Below, piece by piece: positions 1 through 13,899 of a stretch of 31,635 nt of DNA. This DNA comes from Schoenoplectus triqueter. Its lineage: Eukaryota > Streptophyta > Magnoliopsida > Poales > Cyperaceae. Numbering within the stretch: the first letter of the stretch is position 1; each line of letters starts with the position of its first letter. The notes below the pieces were generated by a model that ran no database searches, was not told the origin of the DNA, and worked only from the letters and a program-made list of their open reading frames with translations. The position numbers and the translations under genes were made by a program. The stretch is from positions 1-31,635 of the forward strand of contig CAXKVV010000342.1 of NCBI GenBank assembly GCA_964058805.1, in the 5' to 3' direction.

Positions 1-3000
1 GTCCGAGCGCGCAAAACTTGAAAACGGGACCTAACACCCTCGGTACCGCCGAAAACAAATCCGGGCGCGAAAAACATGAAAACGGGACCCGACGCCCTCG
101 GTAAACCCGAAAACGAGTCCGGGCGCACAAATCTTGAAAACGGGACCCGACGCCATCGGTACCGGCGAAAACGAGTCTGGGAGCACAAAACATGTAAACG
201 GGAGCCGACACCATCGGTACAGCCGAAAACGAGTCATGGCGCGCAAAACATAAAAACGGGCCCCGACGACTTCGGTGCCGCCGAAAACTAGTCCGGGAGC
301 GCAAACAGGAAAAAGGGACCTGACACACTCAACACCGTCGAAAATGAGTCTGGGAGCGCAAAACATGAAAACTGGACCCGACGCCCTCGGTAGGGCCGAA
401 AATGAGTCCGGGCACGCAAAACATGAAAACGAGACCTGACGCCCTCGGTACCGTCGAAAACGACTCCGGGCGTGCAAAACATGAAAACGAGACCCTACAC
501 CCTAGGTACCGCCGAAAACGAGTCCGGGCGCGTAAAACATGAAAACAGGACTCGACGCCGTCGGTACCGCCGAAAACGAGTTCGGGCTCACAAAACATGA
601 AAACGGGACCCGACGCCCTCGACACCGACGAAAGTGGGTCCGAGAGCGCAAAACATGAGAAATGGACCTGACGCCCTTAGTACCTCCGAAAACGAGTACG
701 AGCGCGCAAAACATGTAAACGAGACCTGACGCCCTCGGTACGACCAAAAATAAGTTCGGGAGCACAAAACTTGAAAACGGGACCCGACGCCCTCAGTTCC
801 GCCGAAAACGAGCACGGGCGTGCAAAAGAGAAAAACGGGACCCAACGACGTCGGTACCGTCAAAAACGAGTCCGGGCGGGCAAAACATGAAAACGGGACC
901 CGATGCCCTTGGTATCGCTGAAAACGAGTCCGGGCCCGCAAAACATGAAAACGAGACCTTACGCACTCGGTAACGCTGAAAATGAGTCTAGGAGCGCAAA
1001 ACATGAAAACGGAAAATAACGCCCTCGGTACCGCCGAAAACGAGTTCGAGAGCGCAAAATATGAAAATGGGACCTGACGCCGAAAATGAGTCTGGCCGCG
1101 CAAAACATCAAAGCGGTACCCGACGCCCTCATTGCCGCCGAAAATAAGTCCGGGAGCGCAAAACGTGAAAACGTGACCCGACGCCCTCGGAACCACCGAA
1201 AATGATTTCGGGCGCGCAAAACATGAAAAATGGACTCGACGCCCTCGAGATCCGATGAAAATGGGTCCGGGAGCGCAAAACATGAAAACGGGGCCTGACG
1301 CCCTCGGTACCGTCGAAAATGAGGCCGGGCACGAAAAACATGAAAACGAGACCCCACGCCCTCGGTACAGCCGAAAACGAGTCCGGGGACACAAAATAAG
1401 ATAACGGGACCCGACACCCTCGGTCCCGCTGAAAATGAGTCCGGGCGTGCAAAACATGAAAACGGGACCCGACACCTCATCACCGACGAAAGTGGGTCTG
1501 GGAGCGCAAAACATGAAAACTGGACCCGACGCCCTTGGTACCTCCGAAAACGAGTACGGGCGCGCAAAACTTGAAAACGAGACTTGACGCCCTCAGTCCA
1601 ACCGAAAATAAGTCCGAGAGCACAAAACCTGAAAACAGGACCTGACGCACACGGTTCCGCCGAAAACGAGCTCGGGCGAGCAAAACATGAAAACGGGACC
1701 CGACGTCCTCGGTACAGTCGAAAACGAGTCCGGACGCGTAAAACATGAAAACGGGATAGGACGCCCTTGGTACCGCCGAAAACGAATACGGGAGCGCAGA
1801 ACACAAAAAAGGAACCTGACGCCCTCGGTACCGCCGAAAATTAGTCCGAGCGCGCAAAACTTGAAAATGAGACCCGATGCCCTCGGTATCGCCGAAAAAG
1901 AGTCCGGTTGCGTAAAATATGAAAACGAGACCTGACGCCCTTGTTACCGGCGAAGACGAGTCCGGGGGCGCAAAACAAGAAAACGGGACCCGCCGTCCTC
2001 GGTACCGCCGAAAACGAGTCTGGACCCACAATACATGAAAACGGGACACGATGCCTTCGGTACCATCGAAAACGTATCCGGGAGCGTCAAACATGAAAAC
2101 GGGACCCCACTCTCTCGGTACCGCCGAAAACGAGACTCGACGCCCTCGGAATACCCGAAAAAACGAGTCCGGGCGCGCAAATCTTAAAAACGGGACTCGA
2201 CGCCATCGGTACCGGCGAAAACGAGTCCGGGAGCGCAAAACATCAAAAAGGGACCTGACGCCCTCGGTACCGCCGAAAACGATTTCGGGCGCGCAAAACA
2301 TGATAATGGGCACGAAAACAAGTCCGGGAGCGCAAAACATCATAAAGGGACCTGACGCCCTCGGTACCGCCGAAAATGTGTATGGGCGTGAAATACCTGA
2401 AAACCGGACCCGACGCCTTCAGTACCGTCGAAAACGAGTCCGGGCACGCAAAACATGATAATTGGAAACGACACCCTCGGTACCCTCGAAAATGAGTCTT
2501 GGCGCGAAAAAGACGAAAACGGGACCCGACGCCCTCGGTACCGGCGAAAAAGAGTTCGGGCGCGCAAAGTATGAAAACGGGATCCGACACACTCGTTACC
2601 GCCGAAAACGAGGCAGGGTTTGCAAAACATGAAAATGGGACTCAACGGCCTCGGCCCTGCCCAAAATGGGTCCTGGAGCGCAAAACATGAAAACGAGGCC
2701 CGACGTCCTCGGTACCGCCGAAAACGAGAGCGGGCACGAAAAACATGAAAACGTGACCCGACGCCCTCGGTAAAGCGGAAAACGAGTCCGGGCTCACAAA
2801 ACACGAAAACGGGACCCGACGCCATCAGTACCGCCGAAAACGAGCCTGGGAGCGCAAAACATGTAAACAGGAGCCGACGACCTATATTCAACCGAATACG
2901 AGTCCGGGCGCGTAAAACTTGAAAACGGGACCTGACACCCACGGTACCGCCGAAAACAAATCCGGGCGCGAAAAACATGAAAACGGGACCCGACGCCCTC

Positions 3001-3380
3001 GGTAAACCCGAAAACAAGTCCGGGCGCGCAAATCTTGAAAACGGGACCCGACGCTATCGGTTCCGGCGAAAACGAGTCTGGGAGCACAAAACATGTAAAC
3101 GGGAGCCGACACCATCGGTACAGCCGAAAACGAGTCATGGCGCGCAAAACATAAAAACGGGCCCCAACGACTTCGGTGTCGCCGAAAACTAGTCCGGGAG
3201 CGCAGACAAGAAAAAGGGACCTGACACACTCAACACCGTCGAAAATGAGTCTCGGAGCGCAAAACATGAAAACTGGACCCAACGCCCTCGGTAGAGCCAA
3301 AAACGAGTCTGGGCGCGTAAAACATGAAAACCGGACCTGACGCCCACGGTACCGTCGAAAACGACTCTGGGCGCGTAAAA
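1..3380. repeat. Higher-order repeat, about 2.9 kb (50 monomers)
   Basis: Bases 1-480 recur nearly unchanged at about 2902-3380, an offset of 2901 bp or 50 monomers. Both copies share the same ordered run of variant monomers: one with GGTAAACCCGAAAAC, then CATCGGTACCGGCG, then CATGTAAACGGGAGCCGAC, then GAAAACTAGTCCGGGAGCGC followed by ACACACTCAACACCGTCG. Monomers between the copies differ much more from these, so the similarity reflects copying of a multi-monomer block. Related versions of the last marker pair recur near 6075, 7341, 9777 and 12290 at unequal spacing. Confidence 0.85.
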
Positions 3381-6300
3381 CATGAAAACGGGAAACGACG
3401 CCCTCGGTACGGCCGAAAATGAGTTCGGGAGCGTAAAATAAGAAAATGGGACCCGACGCCCTCGGTACCGCCGAAAAGTAGTACGGGCGCACAAAACATG
3501 AAAACGGGACCCGACGCCCTCGATACCGCCGAAAACGAGTCCGGACCCGCAAAACATGAAAACGGGACCCTACGCCCCCGATAACGTCGAAAATGAGTCC
3601 GGGAGCGCAAAACATGAAAACGGGAAACGACGCCCTCGGTACCGCCGAAAACGACTTCGGGAGAGCAAAACATGAAAGCGGGACCCGACGCCCTCGGTAC
3701 CGCCGAAAACGAGTACGGGTGCACAAAACATGAAAACGGGAACTGACGCCCTCGATACCATCAAAAACGATTACGGGCGCGCAAAAGACGAAAACGGGAC
3801 CCGATGCCCTCGTTATCGCCGAAAATGAGTCTGTGAGCACAAAACAGGAAAATGGGACCCGACGCCCTCGGTGCCGCCTAAAACGAGTGCGAGTGCGCAA
3901 AACTTGAAAACGAGACCCGACGCCCTCGGTACCGCTGAAAACGAGTCCGACCGAGCAAAATATGAAAACGGGACCCGACGCCCTCCGAACCGTCGAAAAT
4001 GAGTCCGGGCGCGCAAAACATGAAAACGGGATTGGACGCCCTCGGTACCGCCGAAAATGAGTCCGGGAGCGCAAAACATGTAAACGGGACCCGACGCACT
4101 CGGTATAGCCGAAAATGAGTCGGGGCGCGCAAAACATGAAAACGGGACCCGACACCTTCGGTACCGCCCAAAACTAGTCCGGGAGCGCAAAATATGGAAA
4201 AGGAACTCGACACCGCCGAAAACAAGCCTAGGAGCGCAAAACATGAAAACGAGATCTGACGCCCTCGGTACCGTCGAAAACGAGTCCGGGAGAGCAAAAC
4301 ATGAAAACGGGGCCCGACGCCCTCGATATCACCGAAAAAGTGTTCGATTGCGCAAAACATGAAAACGGGACCCGACGCCCTTGTTACCGGTGAAAATGAG
4401 TCTGGGCGCGCAAAACATAAAAACAGGCCCCGAAGTCTTCGGTACCGCCGAAAACTAGTATGGGAGCGCAAAACATGAAAAAGGGACCTGACGCTCTCAA
4501 CACCGTTGAAAATGTGTCCGGGAGCACAAAACATGAAAACGGGACCCGACGCCCTCGGTACCGCCGAAAACGAGTTCGGACGCGTAAAACATGAAAATGG
4601 GAAACGACGCCCTCAGTACCGCCGAAAATGAGTTTGGGAGCGCATAACATGATAATGGGACCCGACGCCCTCGGTAACGCCGAAAACGAGTCCGGGCGCG
4701 CAAAACATGAAAACGGGACCTGACGCCCACGGTACCGTCGAAAACGAGTTTGGGCGTGCAAAATATGAAAACGATACTCGACGCCCTAGGTACCGCCGAA
4801 AACGAGTCCGGGCGCGTAAAACATGAAAACAGGACCTGACGCCCTCGGTACCGCCGGAAACGAGTCCGGGCTCGCAAAACATGAAAACGGGAAACGACGC
4901 CCTCGGTACGGCCGAAAATGAGTTCGGGAGCGTAAAACAAGAAAATGGGACCCGATGCCCTCGGTACCGCCGAAAAGTAGTACGGGCGCACAAAACATGA
5001 AAACGGGAACTGACGCCCTCAGTACCGTCGAAAACGAGTCCGGGCACGCAAAACATGATAATGGGAAACAACGCCCTTGGTACCTCCGAAAATGAGTTCG
5101 GGAGCGCAAAACATGAAAACGGGAAACGACGCCCTCGGTACCATCGAAAATGAGTCCGGGCGCGCAAAAGACAAAAACGGGACCCGACGCCCTCGTTATC
5201 GCCGAGAACGAGTCCGTGAGCGCAAAACAGGAAAACTGGACCCGACGGCCTCGGTACCGCCTAAAACGAGTGCGGGTGCGCAAAACATGAAAACGGGACC
5301 CGACGCCCTCGGTACCATCGAAAACAAGTCCGGGCGCGCAAATGAGGAAAACGGGACCTGACGCCATCGGTACCGCCGAAAACGAGTCAGTGAGCGCAAA
5401 ACAGGAAAACGGGTCCCGACGCCCTCTATACGGTCGAAAAAGAGTCCGGGCGCGCAAAACAAAAAAACGAGACCAAACACCCTCGGTACCGCCGAAAAAG
5501 AGTACGGGCGCACAAAAAATATGAAAACCGTACGCGACACACTCAACACCGTCGAAAACGAGTCAGGGCGTGCAAAACATGAAAACGAGGCTCGACGCCC
5601 TCGGTACCGCCGAAAATGAGTTCGTGCACGAAAAACATGAAAACGGGACACGATGCCCTTGTTATCGATGAAAACGAGTCCGGGCGCGCAAAACATGAAA
5701 ACGGGACCAGACGCCCTAAGTACCGCCGAAAACGAGTCCGGACCCGCAATACATGCAAACGGGACCCGACGCCTTCGGTACCACCGAAAACGAATCCGGG
5801 AGCGCAAAACAGGAAAGCGGGACCCCGACGCTCTCGGTACCACCGAAAATGAGTCCCAGCGCGAAAAACATGAAAAGAGGTCTCGACGCCCTCGGCAAAC
5901 ACGAAAACGAGTCCGGGCGCGTAAATCATGCAAACGGGACGCGACGCCATCGGTACCAGCGAAAACGAGTCCGGGAGCAAAAAATATGTAAATGGGAGCC
6001 GACACAATCGGTACAGTCGAAAACGAGTCAAGGCGCGCAAAACATAAAAACGGGACCTGACAGTACCGCCAAAAACTAGTCCGAAAGCGCAAAACGGGAA
6101 AAAGGGACCTGACGCACTCAATACCGTCGAAAATGAATCCGGGAGCGCAAAATATGAAAACGGGACCCGACGCCCTCGGTAGAGCCGAAAACGAGTCCGA
6201 GCGCGCAAAACATGAAGACGGGACCTGACGCCGTCGGTACCGCCGAAAATGAGTCCGGCACAAAACATGAAAACGAGACTCGACGCCCTAGGTACCGTCG

Positions 6301-9300
6301 AAAACGAGTCCGGGCACGAAAAATAGGATAACAGAACCCGACGCCCTCGGTACCGCCGAAAACGACTCCGGACCCGCAAAACATGAAAACAGGACCCTAC
6401 GCCCTCGGTACCGCCAAAAACGAGTCCGGCAGCGCAAAACATGTAAACATGACCCGACGCCCTCGGTACAATCGAAAATGAGTCCGGGCGCGCTAAACAT
6501 GAAAAAGGGACCCGACGCACTCGACACCGCCGAAAACGACTCTAGGAGCGCAAAACAAGAAAACAGGACCCGACGCCCACGGTACCGCCGAAAATAAGTC
6601 AGGGCGTGCAAAACATCAAAATGGGACTCGACGCTCTCGGCACCGCCGAAAACGGGTCAAGGAGCACAAAAACAAGAAAACGGGGCCCGACGCCCTCGGT
6701 ACAGCGAAAAATTAGTACGGGCGCGAAACACATGAAAACGGGACCTGACGCCCTCGGTACAGTCAAAAACGTGTCCGGGCGCTCAAAACATGAAAACGGG
6801 AAACGACGCCCTCGATACCGCTAAAAATGAGTCCGGGCGATTAAAACATGAAAACGGGACCCGACGCCATCGGTACCGTCCAAAATGAGTCTTGGAGCGC
6901 AAAACTTTAACACAGGACTCGACGCCCTCGGTACCGCCGAAAACGAGTCCGGCCGCAAAACATGAAAACGGGACCCGCCGACCTCGAACCGTCGAAAATG
7001 AGTCCGGGCGCGCAAAACATGAAAACGGGATTGGACACCCTCGGTACCGCCAAAATCGAGTCTGGGAGCGCAAAACTAGTAAACGAGACCCGACGCCCTC
7101 GGTACATTCGAAAATGAGTCCAGGCGCCCAAAACATGAAAAAGGGACCCGACGCACTCGACACCGCCGAAAACGAGTTAAGGAGCGCAAAACATGAAAAC
7201 GGGACCCCACGCCCTCAGTACACCCGAAAACAAGTCCGGAAGCGCAAATCTTGAAAACGGGACTCGACGCCATCGGTACCGGCGAAAACGACTCCGGGAG
7301 CACAAAACATGTAAACGGGACCCAACGTCTTCGATGCTGCCGAAAACTAGTCCGGGAGCGCAAAACTGGAAAATGGGACCTGACACACTCAACACCGTCG
7401 AAAATGAGTCCGGGAGAGCAAAACATTAAAACTGGACCCGACGCCCTCGGTAGAGCCGAAAATGAGTCCGGGCGCGCAAAACATGAAAACGGGACCTGAC
7501 GCCCACGGTATCGTCGAAAACTAGTCTGGTCTCGAAAAACATGAAAACGATACTCGACGCCCTAGGTACCGCCGAAAACGAGTCCGGGTGCGTAAAACAT
7601 GAAAACAGGACCCGACGCCCTCGGTACCGTCGAAAACGAGTCCGGGCGCGCAAAACATGATAACGGGAAACAACGCCCTTGGTACCGCCGAAAATGAATC
7701 CGGCTGAGCAAAACATGAAAACGGGACCAGCCGACCTCCGAACCGTCGAAAATGAGTCCGAGCGCGCAAAACATGAAAACGGGATTGGACACCCTCGGTA
7801 CCGCCAAAAACGAGTCCGGGAGCGCAAAACAAGTAAACGAGACCCGACGCCCTCGGTAAAGTCGAAAATGTTTCCGGGCGCGCAAAACATGAAAAAGGAA
7901 CCCGACGCACTCGACACCGCCGAAAACGAGTCCAGGAGCGCAAAAGATGAAATCAGGACCCGACGCCCTCGGTACACCCAAAAACCAGTCCGGGCGCGCA
8001 AATCTTGAAAACGGGACCCGACGCCATCGGTACCGGCGAAAATGAGTTCGGGAGCACAAAACATGTAAACGGGACCCGACATCTTCGGTGCTGCCGAAAA
8101 CGAGTCCGGGAGCGCAAAACATGAAAACTGGACCCGACGCCCTCGGTAGAGCCGAAAACGAGTCCGGGCGCGTAAAACATGAAAACAGGATCCGACGCCC
8201 TCGGTACCGCCGAAAACGAGTCCGAACCTGCAAAACAAGAAAACGGGACCCTACGCCCTCAATAACGACGAAAATGAGTCCGGGAGCGCAAAACATGAAA
8301 ATGAGAAACGACGCCCTCGGTACCGCCGAAAACGAGTTCGAGAGCGCAAAACATGAAAATGGGACCCAACGCCCTCGGTACCGCCGAAAACGAGTACGGG
8401 CACGCAAAAAATGAAAACGGGAATCGACACACTCAACACCGTCGAAAACGAGTCAGGGCGTGCAAAACATGAAAACGGGACACGACGCCATCGGCACCGC
8501 CGAAAACGGGTCCAGGAGTGCAAAACATGAAAACGAGGCCCGACGCCCTCGGTACCGCCGAAAATGAGTTCGGATATGAAGAACATGAAAACGGGACTCG
8601 ATGCCCTTGTTAACGACGAAAACGAGTCCGGGCGCGAAAAACATGAAAACGGGACCGGTGCGCAAAACATTTAAACGGTAGCCGACGCCCACGGTACAGC
8701 AGCAAACGAGTCAGGGCGGGCAAAACATGAAAATGGGACCCGACGCCTTCAACACCGCCGAAAATGAGTTCGGGAGCGCAAAACATGAAAACGGGACCCA
8801 ACGCCCTCGGAACAGCCGAAAACAGGTCCCGACGCCCTCGGTACCGCCGAAAACGAGTTTGTCAGCGCAAAACATGAAAATGGGACCCGACGCCTTCGGT
8901 ACCGCCGAAAACTATTCCGGCAGTGCAAAATATGAAAAAGGGACCCGACGCACTCAACTCCGCAGAAAACGAGTCCGAGAGCGCAAAACATGCAATCGGG
9001 ACCCAACGCCCTCAGTACAGCCGAAAACGAGGTCGGGCGCGCAAAACATGAAAATGAGAATCGATTCCCTCGGTACCGCCGAAAACGAGTCTGGGCGCGC
9101 AAAACATGAAAACGGGACCCGACGCCCTCGGTACCGCCGAAAAAGAGTCCGGACCCGCAAAACATGAAAACGGGACCCTACACCATAGGTACCGTCGAAA
9201 ACGAGGCCGGGAGCGCAAAACATGAAAACAGGAAACGACGCCCTCGGTACCGCCGAAAACGAGTTCGGGCACGAATAACTTGAAAGCAGGACCCGATGAC

Positions 9301-11125
9301 CTCGGTACCGCTGAAAACGAGTACGGGCGCGCAAAACATGAAAACGAGACCCGACGACCTCTGAACCGTCGAAAATGGGTCCGAGCGCGCAAAACATGAA
9401 AACAGGATTGGACGCCCTAGGTACCGCCAAAAACGAGTTCGGGAGCGCAAAACATGTAAACGAGACCCGACGTCCTCGGTACAATCGAAAATGAGTCCTG
9501 GCGCGCAAAACATGAAAAAGGGACCCGACGCACTCGACACCGCCAAAAACGAGTCCGAGCTTGCAAAACATGAAAAACGGGACTCGACACCCTCGGTACA
9601 GCCGAAACCGAGTCCGAGCGCGCAAATCTTGAAAACGAGACTCGACGCCATCGGTACTGGCGAAAATGAGTCCGGGTGCACAAAACATGTAAACGGGAGC
9701 GGACACCATCGGTACAGCCGAAAACGAGTCAGGGCGCGCAAAACATGAAAACGGGACCCGACGTCTTCGGTGCTGCCGAAAACTAGTCCGGGAGCGCAAA
9801 ACAGGAAAGGGGACGTGACAACACTCAACACCGTCGAAAATGAGTCCGGGAGCGCAAAACATGAATACAGGACCTGACGCCCTCGATATAGCCGAAAACG
9901 AGTACGGGCTTGCAAAACATGAAAACGATACTCGACGCCCTAGGTACCACCGAAAATGAGTCCGGGCGCGTAAAATATGAAAATAGGACCTAACGCCCTC
10001 GGTACCGCCGAAAACGAGTCTGGAAACGCAAAATATGAAAACGGGAAGCGACGCCCTCGGTATCGTCGAAAACGAGTACGGGCGCGCAAAACATGAAAAT
10101 GGGAACCGACGTCCTCAGTACCGTCGAAAATGAGTCCGGGCGCACAAAACATGATAACGGGAAACGACGCCCTCGGTACCATCGAAAATGAGTCCGGGCG
10201 CGCAAAAGACGAAAACGAGACCTGACGCCCTCGTTATCGCCGAAAATGAGTCCGTGTGCGCAAAACAGGAAAACGGGACCCGACGGCCTCGGTACCGCCT
10301 AAAACGAGTGCGGGTGCGCAAAATATGAAAACGGGACCCAACGCCCTCTGTACCATCGAAAATAAGTCTAGGCAGGCAAAAGTGGAAAACGGGACCTGAC
10401 ACCATCGGTACCGCCGAAAATGACTCCGTGAACGCAAAACAGGAAAACGGGACCCGACGCCCTCGGTACGGCCGAAAAAGAGTCCAGGCGCGCAAAACAT
10501 AAAAACGGGACCCGACGCCCTCGGTACCGCTGAAAAAGAGTCTGGGCGCGCAAAATATGAAAATGGGACGCGACACACTCAACACCGCTGAAAACGAATC
10601 AGGGTGTGAAAACGGGACACGACGCACTCGGCACCGCCGAAAATGAGTTCGGGCACGAAAAACATGAAAACGAACCCGACGCCCTTGTTAACGACGAAAA
10701 CGAGTCCGAGAGCGCAAAACATGAAAACGGGACTCGACGCCCTCAGTACCGCCGAAAACGAGTCCGAGTGCGCAAAACATGTAAACGGGAGTTGACGCCC
10801 TCGGTACAGCCGAAAACGAGTCAGGGCGCGCAAAACATGAAAACGGGACCCGTCACCTTCAGTACCGCCGAAAACTAGTCCAAGAGTGCAAAATATGAAA
10901 AAGGGACCCGACGCACTCAACACCGCCGAAAACGAGTTTGGGAGCGCAAAACATGAAAACGGTAGCCAACGCCCTCGGTACAGCCGAAAACGGGACCCGA
11001 CGCCCTCGGTACCGCCGAAAACGAGTTCGTGAGCGCAAAGCAGGAAAACAAGTCATGACGCCCTCGATACGGCCGAAAAAGAGACCGGGCGCGTAAAACA
11101 TAAAAACGGGACTCGACGCCCTCGG

Positions 11126-11244
11126 TACCGCCGGAAAAGAGTCCGGGCGCGCAAAATATGAAAACGGGACCCGACAAACTCGTTACCGCCGGAAAAGAGT
11201 CCGGGCGCGCAAAATATGAAAACGGGACCCGACAAACTCGTTAC
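11126..11244. repeat. Exact adjacent duplication of one satellite monomer
   Basis: Two neighbouring 58-bp monomers, starting at the CCGGAAAAGAG landmarks at 11131 and 11189, are identical including private variants (CCGGAAAAGAG and CCCGACAAACTCGT). Neighbouring monomers elsewhere differ at several positions, so this looks like a very recent slippage or unequal-exchange event. Confidence 0.9.
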
Positions 11245-13899
11245 CGCCGAAAACGAGTCAGGGCGGGCAAAACATGAAAACGGGACTCGATGCCCTCGGC
11301 ACCGCCGAAAACGAGTTCGGGCGCGCAATACATGTAAATGGGAGCCGACGCCGTCGGTACAGCCGAAAACGAGTAAGGGGCGCAAAACAAGAAAATGTGA
11401 CCCGACGCCTTTGGTACCGCCGAAAACTAGTCCGGGAGTGCAAAATATGAAAAAGGGACCCGACGCACTCAACACTGCCGAAAACGAGTATGAGAGCGCA
11501 AAACATGAAAACGGGACCCAACGCCCTCGGTACAGCCGAAAACGAGTTCGGGAGCGCAAAACATGAAAACAAGACCCGACGCCCTCGGTACCGCCGAAAA
11601 CGAGTCTGGATCCGCAAAACATAAAAACGGGACCCTACGCCATAGGTACCGTCGAAAACGAGTCCGGGTGCGCAAAACATGAAAACGGGAAAAGACGCGC
11701 TCGGTACCGCCAAAAACAAGTCCGGGCGCAAATATCTTGAAAACGGGACCTGATGACCTCGGTACCGCTAAAAACGAGTCTGGGCACGCAAAACATGAAA
11801 AGGAGACCCGACGACCTCCGAACCGTCGAAAATGAGTCCGAGTGCGCAAAACATGAAAGCGGGATTGGACGCCCTCGATACCGCTAAAAACGAGTCCGGT
11901 AGCGCAAAACATGTAAACGAGACCCGACGCCCTCGGTACAGTCGAAAATGAGTCCGAGCGCGCAAAACATGAAAAAGGGACTCAACGCACTCGACACCGC
12001 CGAAAATGAGTAGTGGAGCGCAAAACATGAAAACGGAACCCGACGCCCTCGATACAGCCAAAAACGAATCTGGGAGCGCAAAACATAAAAACGGGACCCG
12101 ACGCCCTCGGTACACCCGAAAACGAGTCCGGGCGAGCAAATCTGGAAAACGGGACTACGCCATCGGTACCAGCGAAAACGAGTCTGGGAGCACAAAACAT
12201 TTAAATGAGACCTGACGCCATCGGTACAGCTGAAAACGAGTGAGGGCGTGCAAAACATGAAAACGGGACCCGACGTCTTCGGTGTTGCCGAAAACTAGTC
12301 CTACAGCGCAAAACAGGAAAAATGGACCTGATAGACTCAACACCGTCGAAAATGGGGAGCGCAAAACATGAAAACTGGACCCGACGCCCTCGGTATAGCC
12401 AAAAACGAGTCCGGGCGCGCAAAACATGAAAACGATACTCGACGCCCTAGGTACCGCCGAAAATGAGTCTGGGCGCGTAAAACATGAAAACAGGACCCGA
12501 CGCCCTCGGTACCGCCGAAAACGACTCCGGGCTCGCAAAACATGAAAACGGGACCCGATGCCCTCGATACCGCCAAAAACGAGTCTGGACCCGCAAAATA
12601 AGAAAACGGAACCAAACGCCCTCGGTAACACTGAAAATGAGTTCGGGAGCGCAAAACATGAAAACGGGAAATGACGCCCTCGGTACCGCCGAAAATGAGT
12701 TCGGGAGCGCAAAACATGAAAATGGGACCCGACGCCCTCGGTACCGTCGAAAATGAGTATGGGCGCGCAAAACATGAAAACGGGAACCGACGTCCATAGT
12801 ACCGCCGAAAACGAGTCTGGGCGCGCAAAACATGATAATTGGAAAACGACGCCCTCGGTACCTCCGAAAACGAGTTCGGGGGCACAAAACATGAAAACGG
12901 GACACGACTCTCTCGATACCATCGAAAATGAGTCCGTGAACGCAAAACAGGAACACGGGACCCGACGGCCTCGGTACCGCCTAAAACGAGTGCGGGTGCG
13001 CAAAACATGAAAATAGGACCCGACGCTCTTAGTACCATTGAAAACAAGTCTGGGCGAGCAAAAGAGGAAAACAGGACCTGACGCCATCGGTACCGCCGAA
13101 AACGAGTCCGTGAACGCAAAATAGGAAAACGGGACCCGACGCCCTCGGTACGGTCGAAAAAGAGTCCGGGCGCACAAAACATAAAAACGGGACCCGACGC
13201 CCTCAGTACCGCTGAAAAAGAGTCCGGGCGCGCAAAATATGAAAACGGGACGCGACACACTCAACACCGCCGAAAATGAGTCAGAGCGTGAAAACGGGAC
13301 ACGACGCCCTCGGCACCGCCGAAAACGGGTCCAGGAGCGCAAAACATGAAAACAAGGCCCAACGCCCTCGGTACCGCTGAAAATGAGTTCGGCCACGAAA
13401 AACATGAAAACGGGACCCGACGTCCTTTTTAACGGCGAAAACGTGTCCGGGCGCGCAAAACATGAAAACGAGACCTGACGCACTCGGTACCGCCGAAAAC
13501 ATGTCTGGGTGCGCAAAACATGTAAACGGGAGCCGACGCCCTCGGTACAGCCGAAAATGAGTCAAGGCGCGCAAAACATGAAAACGGGACCCGACGCCTT
13601 CTGTACCGCCGAAAACTAGTCCAGGAGTGCAAAATATGAAAAAGGGACCCGACGCACTCAACACCGCCGAAAACAAGTACGGGCGCGCAAAACAAGAAAA
13701 CGGGAACTGACGTCCTCCGTACCGTCGAAAACGAGTCCGGGCGCGCAAAACATGACATCGGGAAACGACGCCCTCGGTACCTCCGAAAACGAGTGCGGGA
13801 GCGCAAAACATGAAAACGGGAAACGACGCCCTCGGTACCATCGAAAACGAGTCCGTGAGCGCAACACAAGAAAACGAGACTCGACGGCCTCGGTACCGC

